DNA of 15,728 bases, from contig JAEZBW010000112.1 of assembly GCA_023426765.1 (NCBI GenBank), positions 1 to 15,728 on the forward strand, written 5' to 3'. Position 1 is the stretch's first letter; each line of letters starts with the position of its first letter. A program made the position numbers and the translations under genes. This DNA comes from Bacillota bacterium (GTDB lineage Bacteria > Bacillota > Clostridia > DSM-8532). Positions 1 to 6,952 of this stretch are shown here, piece after piece. The notes beneath the pieces were generated by a model that searched no databases, was not told the origin of the DNA, and was given only the letters and a program-made list of their open reading frames with translations.

Positions 1-405
1 CTGAAGCCCTTTTCTGAAAACGAAATCACGATGGAACAGGCCATTGACAATGCATCCGATGTCATGCGGGAGTTTATGCTGAACAAGGCCAAAACCCGGG
101 AAAAGGATTTGGCTTTGTTCGCAAATATTGCGGGAGTGGACGCACCGGAGGACATCAACGATCTGCCCATGACGGTTGTGATTCCCGCCTTTATCATCAG
201 TGAACTGACGGTGGCCTTTAAAATAGGATTTATGCTGTATATCCCCTTCCTGGTGATCGATATGGTGGTGGCCAGCACGCTGATGTCCATGGGAATGATG
301 ATGCTGCCGCCGGTCATGATATCGATGCCCTTTAAAATATTGCTGTTCCTGCTGGTGGACGGTTGGAACTTGACGGCAGGCATGCTTATCCGGTCTTTTG
401 GGTAG
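1..405 (+). CDS. fliP: Flagellar export gate protein FliP, C-terminal part (5' truncated)
   Basis: FliP is an integral membrane subunit of the flagellar type III export gate and assembles with FliQ and FliR into the export channel. The reading frame is open from base 1, and the residues before the first internal ATG (LKPFSENEIT at the edge) already fit FliP, so the gene begins outside the window. The visible 134 residues contain the family hallmarks: a segment of the form REFML...TREKDLALF, the ELTVAFKIGF-type stretch, the hydrophobic run around IPFLVIDMVVAS, the MGMMMLPP motif and the terminal DGWNLTAG segment. It is followed after 58 bp by fliQ, the usual order. The identity is secure; only the N-terminal half is missing. 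Confidence 0.96.
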   Translation: MKPFSENEITMEQAIDNASDVMREFMLNKAKTREKDLALFANIAGVDAPEDINDLPMTVVIPAFIISELTVAFKIGFMLYIPFLVIDMVVASTLMSMGMMMLPPVMISMPFKILLFLLVDGWNLTAGMLIRSFG

Positions 406-463
406 CGGGACAAGCCAGTGAACAGGTGAGAGAACAGGGTGTCAAAATAGAAAGAGGTTCGGA

Positions 464-730
464 ATGGAGCAACAAATCCTTGATACTGCACAGGATGCAG
501 TGATGACGATCATCAAGCTGTCCGCACCGCTTTTGGGTGTGGCGCTGATTGTAGGTCTGGCGATCAGTATCTTCCAGGCGACAACTCAGATTCAGGAACA
601 AACCCTTTCGTTTGTACCTAAAATCATTGCGGTTTTCCTGGCGCTTTTTCTTTTTGGGGCCTGGATGATGACTACCCTGAAGGAATTTACGCTCAGGATA
701 TACGAAAATATCCTTCAGTTTATTTATTAA
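464..730 (+). CDS. fliQ: Flagellar export gate protein FliQ
   Basis: This is a small 88-residue membrane protein, the normal FliQ length, with two hydrophobic helices at about residues 15-38 and 52-74. It opens with an MEQQ...AQDAVMTIIKLSAPLL-like segment and carries the family's conserved middle part, in which SIFQATTQIQEQTLSFVPKI is visible. FliQ forms part of the export channel with FliP and FliR in the flagellar basal body. The start at 464 is supported by AAAGAGG at 451-457, 6 nt upstream. Its place between fliP and fliR confirms the assignment. Confidence 0.96.
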   Translation: MEQQILDTAQDAVMTIIKLSAPLLGVALIVGLAISIFQATTQIQEQTLSFVPKIIAVFLALFLFGAWMMTTLKEFTLRIYENILQFIY

Positions 731-805
731 GTCAATGGAGACTCATCCTCCATCGCACCAGATCCGTCCCCGTTGACGCAATAACCTGAAACCCGGGAGA
801 GTGCC
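731..805 (+). other. fliQ-fliR spacer with nested inverted repeats
   Basis: The 75-bp spacer is longer than needed for a ribosome site. It holds ATGGAG (735-740) facing CTCCAT (748-753), enclosed by GTCAA (731-735) facing TTGAC (773-777). There is no U-tract, so it is not a typical terminator. It could fold in the mRNA and modulate the expression ratio of fliQ to fliR. The arms are short and could occur by chance. Confidence 0.3.
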
Positions 806-1600
806 ATGACCATACCACTGGATTTCCTGCTTGATTTGTGGGATGTTTTTTTATTGATATTTGTGCGGATGACCGGGCTGTTCGTCGTCTCTCCCATTTT
901 TGGGCGGCAGAACATACCGGTTTATTTTAAAGTGGGTTTTTCGTTTCTTACCGCCATTCTGATATCCTATACGATTCCAGCACCCGAATTGGCTGCATAC
1001 AACAGTATGGTTGCCTTTATTTTTTTAATCGCCAAGGAGTTTCTGGTGGGTCTGGTGCTGGGGTATATATCTTATCTGATCATTACGGCCCTTTACCTGG
1101 CGGGACAAATGATTGACATGCATATCGGCTTTGGCATGGTCAGCGTTTTCGATCCCATGAGCAATATCCAGATCCCGGTAACCGCCAATTTTTACTTCAT
1201 CCTGACAATGCTGATGTTTTTGGCCATTGACGGGCACCATCTGCTGATATATACCCTGACCGACAGCTTTGCCATCCTGCCGATAAACAGTTCCCTGGTG
1301 ATTGACAGCAGTCTGATGGACTTTTTCATCCGGCTTTTCACTTCGGTATTTGTCATCGGTTTTAAAATTGCAGCGCCGGTGACGGCGGCTATTTTTGTTG
1401 CGGATGTTTCACTGGGGGTCATTGCCAAGGCGGTTCCCCAGGTGAATGTTTTTGTCATTGGAATGCCGCTGAAAATCCTTCTCGGCCTTCTGGTCATCCT
1501 CTTTACGCTGACGGCCTTCAGAAGTGTTGTTCATGTTCTGATGGGCGGCATGCAAAATGAGATGACGCGCTTTATGGAAATTCTGGGAGGAGGAGTGTGA
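806..1600 (+). CDS. fliR: Flagellar export gate protein FliR
   Basis: This 264-residue polytopic membrane protein has the typical length and hydrophobic pattern of FliR, the third component of the FliPQR export channel. Family-like features include the N-terminal RMTGLFVVSPIFG segment at about residues 21-33, a FLVGLVLG-type helix, the GQMIDMHIGFGM segment near residue 100, and a C-terminal LGVIAKAVPQVNVFVIGMPL stretch that is characteristic of FliR. The start at 806 is preceded by GGGAGAG at 795-801. The stop codon lies one base before the flhB start, which suggests translational coupling. FliR is fused to FlhB in some clostridia; here the two are separate reading frames. Confidence 0.96.
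   Translation: MTIPLDFLLDLWDVFLLIFVRMTGLFVVSPIFGRQNIPVYFKVGFSFLTAILISYTIPAPELAAYNSMVAFIFLIAKEFLVGLVLGYISYLIITALYLAGQMIDMHIGFGMVSVFDPMSNIQIPVTANFYFILTMLMFLAIDGHHLLIYTLTDSFAILPINSSLVIDSSLMDFFIRLFTSVFVIGFKIAAPVTAAIFVADVSLGVIAKAVPQVNVFVIGMPLKILLGLLVILFTLTAFRSVVHVLMGGMQNEMTRFMEILGGGV
1585..1595 (+). promoter_or_regulatory. Strong ribosome binding site fixing the flhB start
   Basis: GGGAGGAGGAG lies inside the last codons of fliR and ends 6 nt before ATG 1602. It supports initiation there, even though this gives an N-terminus about 35 residues longer than usual for FlhB. Confidence 0.75.
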
Positions 1601-1601
1601 C

Positions 1602-2798
1602 ATGCATGGCTTTACGGCCATAACGGCGTTTGTCCGGAAAAGAATCACCGCTGTTCACAGAAAGCTCTTCCTTAGTTTTGGCAAGGTCAGTAATGCTCCG
1701 ATTACCGTTAACCTGCAGTTTTTTGCGGGCGAAGGGGAGAAAACTGAAAAGGCGACGCCAAAACGGAAGCAGGATGCCCGTAAAAAAGGTCAGGTACTGC
1801 ACAGCAGGGAAATATCTTCTGCTTTGGTGCTGCTGATCATATTTCTTTCCATAAAGCTGCTGGGAAACTATATGTACAGGGAAATTACAGCTTTCTTTCT
1901 GCTGTGCGTCAACGATCTGGCCATCTCCTTCGATTCCTGGTCGGTCACCGAGGTTATCAGGCTTCTGGGAACAGCAATGGTACAGCTGTTGAAGATTGTG
2001 GGCCCGGTTTTCGGCATCGCACTGGTGGTTGGCGTAGTGGCAAATTATGCACAGGTGGGTTCCTTGTTTACAATGGAAACACTGAAGCCCAAGTTCAGCA
2101 ACCTCAGCCCCATCAAGGGTATCAAAAGAATCTTTTCGGTAAGGGGGCTTGTGGAACTGGTCAAATCCCTCACAAAAATCGCCGTGGTGGGGATTGTCGC
2201 ATGGCAAAGCCTGAGGGCTGAAGAAAACAACATCGTCAAGCTGATGGATCTGGATTTGATTGCGAGCGCAGGTTACATCATTTCAACCGCCATCGATATT
2301 GCAGTAAAAATCTGCGTGATTATGGTGATCATCGGCGTACTGGATTATGGCTATCAATGGTGGCAATTCGAGAAGGACCTGAAAATGACCAAGCAGGAAG
2401 TGAAAGAAGAATATAAGGAAATGGAAGGAAACCCCGAAATCAAGCAGAAAATAAAGCAGAAGCAGCGGGAGATGTCCATGCGCCGGATGCTCAGTGAAGT
2501 TCCCAAGGCCGATGTGGTCATCACGAACCCTACACACTTTGCCATCGCAATCCGTTATGATCCCCAAAAAGCCCCTGCGCCCATCGTGGTCGCTAAAGGA
2601 CAGGATTATCTGGCGCAGCGTATTAAGGATGTCGCTAAAGCCAACGGAGTGGAAACCGTGGAGAATAAACCGCTGGCCCAGGCACTGTATAAAGCCGTGG
2701 AGATTGGCAAGCAGGTACCGCCGGAGCTGTATCAGACCGTCGCGGAAATTCTGGCCTTTGTTTACCAGCTGAAAGGAAAGCTTCCCGCCCAGGCGTAA
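1602..2798 (+). CDS. flhB: Flagellar export switch protein FlhB with N-terminal extension
   Basis: FlhB is the membrane and cytoplasmic switch that changes export specificity from rod/hook to filament substrates by self-cleavage. The 398-residue protein shows the basic EKTEKATPKRKQDARKKGQV segment at about residues 46-65, four hydrophobic segments between about 74 and 250, and a charged cytoplasmic domain. The autocleavage motif NPTH lies at residues 309-312 in the context VVITNPTHFAIAIRY. The family usually begins close to the NLQFF segment, here at residues 37-41, so there are about 35 extra residues (MHGFTAITAFVRKRIT...). The start is nonetheless well supported by the ribosome site at 1585-1595 and the 1-nt gap after fliR. 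No flhA follows; the next gene is an acyltransferase. Confidence 0.96.
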   Translation: MHGFTAITAFVRKRITAVHRKLFLSFGKVSNAPITVNLQFFAGEGEKTEKATPKRKQDARKKGQVLHSREISSALVLLIIFLSIKLLGNYMYREITAFFLLCVNDLAISFDSWSVTEVIRLLGTAMVQLLKIVGPVFGIALVVGVVANYAQVGSLFTMETLKPKFSNLSPIKGIKRIFSVRGLVELVKSLTKIAVVGIVAWQSLRAEENNIVKLMDLDLIASAGYIISTAIDIAVKICVIMVIIGVLDYGYQWWQFEKDLKMTKQEVKEEYKEMEGNPEIKQKIKQKQREMSMRRMLSEVPKADVVITNPTHFAIAIRYDPQKAPAPIVVAKGQDYLAQRIKDVAKANGVETVENKPLAQALYKAVEIGKQVPPELYQTVAEILAFVYQLKGKLPAQA

Positions 2799-2863
2799 GC
2801 GAGAAGTGACACATATTCAAAAAAATATGTTATCATTGAGTTAAAACTGAGAGGAGTCCTTTT

Positions 2864-3886
2864 ATGGATAAACATATAGATGCTTTTGACTGGCTGCGTT
2901 TTTTCGCGATGAGCGCCGTCATATTCATGCATACGGCATCAGGCCCGCTGCGAAATCCCGGCGGTCTTGGCTGGATGCTTCTGAATCCTTTTGTCAGCCT
3001 GGCTTTTACTGCCGTACCCCTGTTTTTCATGATGTCGGGTTATCTTCTGATGACCAGTGCGAAAACCGCGGATGTTTCTTCTTTGAAAACCCGCCTGCCC
3101 AGGCTTATCGTTCCCCTGGTTTTTTGGTCGGTAGTTGCCTGCGTTTGGGAAGCCTTGCGGGATGGGCAAAGTCTTCTGTGGCTGGGAAACAAGCTGATTT
3201 CCATGATTCGGGGACCGGTGGCCATTCACTTTTGGTTCATGTATACGTTGATTGCACTGTATCTTATTTCACCTTTCTTATACAGATGCTTTAACAATCT
3301 TCCGGCTGCCGGAAGAAAATGGCTGGCAGTTTTACTGGGGCTGATCATCCTCCAGAGCATGTTTTCGCTGGGGCTGCCCGAAAAATTCGCTGTCTACGCA
3401 TCGGTAAAACCACTCGAAGAGCTGCGACTGTTCTCAGGGCATATTTGTGCTTTCCTGATGGGGTGGCTGCTGGGTACGATGGAACGGAAAATATCCAACC
3501 TGTGGCTGATTCTGGTGGCACTTGCAGACTGGGCGATCATCACCGCAGGAACCTGGTACCTTACCACCTCTTCGGGTGAGTATATTGCGAGGTTCCAGAA
3601 CCAGGCAGGCGGTTTTGAGCTGGTACTGGCGGCATGCCTGTTTCTTCTGGCCAGGCAGAACCTGACCCGCAGCCCGAAGGTTCTGAAATTCTTCGCACCG
3701 TTAACCTTTGGAATTTATCTGATGCACAATATCTTAAATGCAATGCTGTCTCACTGGGGAATGGTGCCCACCGGGTTCTCATCCACCTGCCTGAAAACTT
3801 TGGTGATCCTGATCGGATGTACCGGGTTTGTGTCATTAACCAGCCTGGTCAAGCCACTGCGTTTTCTTACCACCGGTAACAAATAA
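2864..3886 (+). CDS. Membrane acyltransferase, acyltransferase-3 family (WecH/OafA-like)
   Basis: This 340-residue, highly hydrophobic protein with about ten predicted membrane segments fits the acyltransferase-3 family (PF01757). That family transfers acyl groups, often O-acetyl, to carbohydrates or other acceptors at the membrane. The N-terminus has the family pattern FDWLRFFAMSAVIFMHT, with Arg12 and the likely catalytic His23, followed by a PLFFMMSGYLL motif. A central HFWFMYTLIALYLISPFLYR segment resembles the WecH/YiaH branch. The start at 2864 has GAGAGGAG just upstream (about 2847-2854). It lies 65 bp after flhB with no convincing terminator between, so readthrough from the flagellar operon is possible. 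The acceptor cannot be told from sequence; modification of a surface glycan or flagellin glycan is only speculation. Confidence 0.85.
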   Translation: MDKHIDAFDWLRFFAMSAVIFMHTASGPLRNPGGLGWMLLNPFVSLAFTAVPLFFMMSGYLLMTSAKTADVSSLKTRLPRLIVPLVFWSVVACVWEALRDGQSLLWLGNKLISMIRGPVAIHFWFMYTLIALYLISPFLYRCFNNLPAAGRKWLAVLLGLIILQSMFSLGLPEKFAVYASVKPLEELRLFSGHICAFLMGWLLGTMERKISNLWLILVALADWAIITAGTWYLTTSSGEYIARFQNQAGGFELVLAACLFLLARQNLTRSPKVLKFFAPLTFGIYLMHNILNAMLSHWGMVPTGFSSTCLKTLVILIGCTGFVSLTSLVKPLRFLTTGNK

Positions 3887-3902
3887 CCGGACTGAAAGGT
3901 AC

Positions 3903-3980
3903 ATGATGAAAAATTACCGTCGCAATTTAACACGCAGAGGTCATCTTATGTACACTTATTCTGAAAGGGCAAACACATGA
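3903..3980 (+). CDS. Possible 25-residue leader/coupling ORF before the radical SAM gene
   Basis: A short frame begins with two adjacent ATG codons (3903 and 3906), preceded by AAAGG at 3895-3899. It encodes a basic peptide beginning MMKNYRRNLTRRGHL and ends at TGA 3978-3980, which overlaps the next gene's ATG at 3977 as ATGA. The ribosome site of the downstream gene (AAAGGG, 3964-3969) lies inside it. This arrangement would suit translational coupling. No family is recognised, and a frame this short can arise by chance, so coding status is uncertain. Confidence 0.3.
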   Translation: MMKNYRRNLTRRGHLMYTYSERANT

Positions 3981-5683
3981 AAACGCTTCTTGTTGCGATC
4001 AATTCACAGTATATTCATTCGAATCTGGCTGTCCGATATCTGAAAGCAGCCTGCGATGAATGCTGTGGAGAGGTAAGCATACTGGAGTTTACCATCAACG
4101 AAGCCCCGATGCATATTTTCTCCTCCATCGTCCGTGGAGCACCGGACATCGTTGCGTTTTCATGTTATATCTGGAACATAGAGCTTGTTGCCAAATTGTG
4201 CAACGATCTGAAAAAAGCCAATCCCGATGTCATTCTTATCGCAGGAGGCCCTGAGGTGAGCTTTGATCAGGGAGGCCTGCTGAAGGGCTGTACCGATTAC
4301 CTGATAGCGGGGGAAGGTGAGGAAAAGCTTCCCTTTTTACTGAGGAGGCTGAATTCCGAAGGTCTTATCAGCAATGCCGAATCAGAATGGCTCAATCGCT
4401 TTTCAACAGTGGATAGGCTTGAAGTGTTGCCTTCTCCATACTCTCCCAGCCTGTCACTGGAAAACAGAATCGCTTACATCGAAGCGTCCAGAGGCTGCCC
4501 ATTCCGGTGCGGGTATTGCATTTCCTCCATTACACGGGGCGTTAGGTATTTTCCAATGGAGCGGGTGTTTACAGCGCTGGGTGTATTGGCCGGCAGCGGA
4601 ACCCACATCATCAAGTTCGTGGACAGAACATTTAATGCCAACGAACAGCACGCTCTTGAAACCTGGAATTATCTGCTGCGGTTTGCGCATTTGGGTATTG
4701 TTTTTCATTTTGAGATTGATCCCGGCCTGATGACCAAGAACCTGCTGAGCTGTCTTGAAAAAATACCTGCAGGCTTAATCCAGCTTGAAGCGGGCATTCA
4801 GTCGATACATCCCGAAACCCTTGATGCCGTAGAGCGCCCCTGGAAGATTGAGAAAGCTTTTGAATCACTCCGAAAAATCATCGCTTTTGGAAATATACAC
4901 GTTCACGTAGATTTAATTGCAGGATTACCGTATGAAAGCTATTCAAAGTTCAAAGAATCCTTTAACCTGGTCATGGCGCTTCATGCACATCACTGCCAGC
5001 TGGGTTTTTTAAAGCTTTTGCGCGGCTCCGCCTTAAGACAGCAGGCGCAGCTTTGGGGTTACCGATATCGCTCGTATCCGCCGTACGAGGTGATTTCCAG
5101 TAATGCTATGACTGCACTGGACCTGATCGGGTTAAAGGATGTGGAAGCCTGTGTGGAGTTGTTTTATAATTCCGGCCGTTTTGCCGCCACTTTAAAGGTA
5201 CTTGAAAAACAACCGGGACAGATGGATTTCTTTGCTTTTTATGAAGCTTTGGCATCGTTCATGCGCAGCACGAGGTATCTGGACAAACCGGTAAAAGCGA
5301 TGGAACTCTACAGAATCCTGCTGGAATTTATACAGGAGAATATGCCGTCTCTTTCGGACGGAATCCTTGAAACCATGCGTCTTGATTACCTGCGTTCTTT
5401 TAAGAACCCAACCATTCCAGTGTTTTTGCGCAGCCATGTGGACATTGATTCATCCCGACTGAAGCAGAAAAGGATCGAACAATACCGTGAAGTGCTGCAA
5501 CGGACGCTCCCGCGGCTTCGGTTCCAAACCCTCGATAGTATCTGGCAGCAGGTTTATATTGATGATTTCTGTTTCCCCGTCGGGCTGGAATTTCCGCAAA
5601 AATCCGTCATCGCCGTTGACTTTGGAGACATATCTCCGGTAACCGGCCTTGCCGGTGCGTACCTTCTTCAAAGCTTCAGTTGA
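3977..5683 (+). CDS. B12-binding-type radical SAM protein with DUF4080-like C-terminus
   Basis: This is a 568-residue protein of a conserved but functionally unassigned radical SAM group. Residues 1 to about 150 form a B12-binding-like Rossmann domain; the start MKTLLVAINSQYIHSNLAV, the DIVAFSCYIWN stretch and the AGGPEVSFD segment are typical. The radical SAM core follows, with cluster cysteines C174, C178 and C181 in RGCPFRCGYC, and extends to about residue 370. The remainder resembles the DUF4080 region seen in such proteins. No DxHxxG motif for base-off cobalamin is evident in the N-domain, so B12 use is unproven. The start is supported by AAAGGG at 3964-3969. A terminator-like hairpin follows at 5693-5717. 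The substrate is unknown; family members may act on RNA, lipids or other metabolites. Confidence 0.88.
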   Translation: MKTLLVAINSQYIHSNLAVRYLKAACDECCGEVSILEFTINEAPMHIFSSIVRGAPDIVAFSCYIWNIELVAKLCNDLKKANPDVILIAGGPEVSFDQGGLLKGCTDYLIAGEGEEKLPFLLRRLNSEGLISNAESEWLNRFSTVDRLEVLPSPYSPSLSLENRIAYIEASRGCPFRCGYCISSITRGVRYFPMERVFTALGVLAGSGTHIIKFVDRTFNANEQHALETWNYLLRFAHLGIVFHFEIDPGLMTKNLLSCLEKIPAGLIQLEAGIQSIHPETLDAVERPWKIEKAFESLRKIIAFGNIHVHVDLIAGLPYESYSKFKESFNLVMALHAHHCQLGFLKLLRGSALRQQAQLWGYRYRSYPPYEVISSNAMTALDLIGLKDVEACVELFYNSGRFAATLKVLEKQPGQMDFFAFYEALASFMRSTRYLDKPVKAMELYRILLEFIQENMPSLSDGILETMRLDYLRSFKNPTIPVFLRSHVDIDSSRLKQKRIEQYREVLQRTLPRLRFQTLDSIWQQVYIDDFCFPVGLEFPQKSVIAVDFGDISPVTGLAGAYLLQSFS

Positions 5684-5692
5684 GGCTTGCCC

Positions 5693-5725
5693 GGGATCAC
5701 TTCGATAAAGAGATCCCACTCTTTT
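5693..5725 (+). terminator. Terminator-like hairpin after the radical SAM gene
   Basis: GGGATC (5693-5698) plus CTT (5700-5702) pair with AAG (5708-5710) plus GATCCC (5712-5717), leaving one A-A mismatch and a 5-nt loop. The short pyrimidine/T stretch ACTCTTTTA follows. The position 10 bp after the stop codon supports an intrinsic terminator, but the U-tract is weak. Confidence 0.55.
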
Positions 5726-6122
5726 ATAGATTGCTTCGCTGCTAAAACCTCAGATGAATCAAAAACGACGCCATGAAGGTTTCCAGCCTTGAAACCCGGT
5801 GCTTTTTGAATAAATACGCTTTTCCGAACGGCCTTCCATGAAAAAAACCCGCAATAGAAAGCATACTTCCATGAAAAGATTCCGTATTAATGATAAAGCT
5901 CGCGGATTCTTTATAGATTTGCAGGCAACTGCTTGCATTGATATTATGGAAGATGATGAGTTCGTTTGAAAAGCGGACACCGGACACAATGTTACTTCAA
6001 GCTTCGGCCCCAGGTCCCAGCGTTTTTTACCATCCTCTGACCTGTTGCCCCGTTTGCGTTCTAATCCGTTTTTCATCATTTTTTAATTTTACCTGAGAAG
6101 AAATATAATTTAAGATAGTGCA
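5726..6122. other. Noncoding spacer, possibly degenerate sequence
   Basis: About 400 bp with no convincing gene. The longest forward frame (5838-5969, 43 codons) lacks a ribosome site and resembles nothing known. Reverse frames are low-complexity shadows without start signals. A 12-bp direct repeat CTTCCATGAAAA occurs at 5833-5844 and 5866-5877. A small inverted repeat GGTTTC/GAAACC is at 5778-5783/5791-5796, and a GGACACCGGACAC doublet lies near 5974-5986. The 3' end (6070-6122) is AT-rich. It may be remnant sequence or carry an unrecognised small RNA. Confidence 0.5.
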
Positions 6123-6146
6123 TTGCGTGGTATAAAAAGCTATAAT
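6104..6146 (+). promoter_or_regulatory. Candidate promoter region of the xpaC-telA operon
   Basis: Two TATAAT hexamers, at 6104-6109 and 6141-6146, lie in an AT-rich stretch shortly before xpaC. Neither has a clear -35 hexamer 16-18 bp upstream, so the exact promoter cannot be fixed. A start site just after 6146 would give a leader of about 25 nt to ATG 6180. Confidence 0.35.
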
Positions 6147-6179
6147 GATTGTAGAACGAATTTTATGCTGGAGATGAAA

Positions 6180-6854
6180 ATGAGAACCTTAAGTATTGTG
6201 TTATCCCTGATCATTGCCTTTACATTTTTTGCGATGTTCCTGCAGGGCTTTCAAAGCTCCCTGTATGTTGCGGCGGCCGCCGGGCTTATATCCTTTATCG
6301 GCGGGATGCTGATGTTTTCCTCTGCCAAAAAGGATAAACAGAAAGTGAAGCAACCCATGCCCAGGCCTGCTCCGAAGCAGACTAAAAAGCCCATCCCCCG
6401 GCCCGATGACGAAGAATTTGTTTTCGAAGGAATGACCCGAGGTGAGTTCAGAAGGATCATTAACGACGGACGGGATCAGATCAAGCGTATCGAGGATATC
6501 GGGCTTAAAATCATGAAGCATGATGTCCGCGTGAATATATTGGAGATCTGCACCACCGCGACGGATATCTTCGACGATTTCGTGAAGGATCCGAAGGATA
6601 TCAAGGAAGCCCGTCGGTTTATCCTGTATTACCTGGATACAACCGAACGGATTGTTACGAAGTATTTTCAGCTGGGCGGGGCTCCATATCTTTCCGAAGA
6701 GGCCAGAAAAACTTTGAAAAACGTCGAACAGACGCTGGATATGATCAAGGATACCTTTCGGAAGCAGTTGAAAAAGCTTACCGAAAATGATGTTCTTGAT
6801 CTTGACGCCGAAGTAAAAGTATTGCAAAATACCATTAAGCAGGAAGGAATTTAA
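6180..6854 (+). CDS. xpaC: XpaC-like membrane protein (5-bromo-4-chloroindolyl phosphate hydrolysis family)
   Basis: This 224-residue protein matches the XpaC family (PF10112), named for a phenotype of hydrolysing an indolyl phosphate dye; its true function is unknown. Two hydrophobic helices occupy about residues 3-20 and 27-46. A basic, proline-rich linker (about 50-77, with repeated PRP) leads to an alpha-helical, charged cytoplasmic domain. I chose ATG 6180 because CTGGAG at 6168-6173 lies 6 nt upstream; in-frame ATGs at 6165 and 6174 and TTG 6123 lack a properly spaced site, and the TTG start would place a TATAAT inside the gene. It precedes a telA-like gene, the same pairing as xpaC-yaaN in Bacillus subtilis, which strongly supports the call. 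Confidence 0.82.
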   Translation: MRTLSIVLSLIIAFTFFAMFLQGFQSSLYVAAAAGLISFIGGMLMFSSAKKDKQKVKQPMPRPAPKQTKKPIPRPDDEEFVFEGMTRGEFRRIINDGRDQIKRIEDIGLKIMKHDVRVNILEICTTATDIFDDFVKDPKDIKEARRFILYYLDTTERIVTKYFQLGGAPYLSEEARKTLKNVEQTLDMIKDTFRKQLKKLTENDVLDLDAEVKVLQNTIKQEGI

Positions 6855-6931
6855 TGGGAACCATCGGATCAACTGAGGTTTATGAACAGAATGTGGTTCT
6901 TTCCGGGAATTCCCGGGTGCGAAACAGATAA
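6854..6931 (+). CDS. Possible 25-residue ORF at the xpaC-telA junction
   Basis: An ATG overlaps the xpaC stop codon (TAATG, 6852-6856) and follows AGGAAGGA at 6841-6848, a good ribosome site 5 nt away. The frame encodes a peptide beginning MGTIGSTEVYEQNVV and ends at TAA 6929-6931, 21 bp before the telA start. It contains a perfect 14-bp palindrome (6903-6916). No homologue is recognised. It may be a coupling ORF or chance. Confidence 0.3.
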   Translation: MGTIGSTEVYEQNVVLSGNSRVRNR

Positions 6932-6952
6932 AATAACGGGGAGGGTATAGAG

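Noticed and set aside
1572..2207. 211-codon - strand frame opposite flhB
   Set aside because: Composition is His/Gln-rich as expected for an antisense shadow; flhB on the other strand has unmistakable motifs.
2811..2830. ACATATT/AATATGT inverted repeat after flhB as a terminator
   Set aside because: The stem is AT-only and is not followed by a T-run; too weak to call.
5759..6079. 106-codon - strand frame in the long spacer
   Set aside because: No plausible ribosome site, no recognisable domain and a low-complexity Ser/Arg pattern; kept only as spacer.
6201..6872. 223-codon - strand frame opposite xpaC
   Set aside because: Shadow frame of the xpaC-like coding sequence, without family features or start signals.
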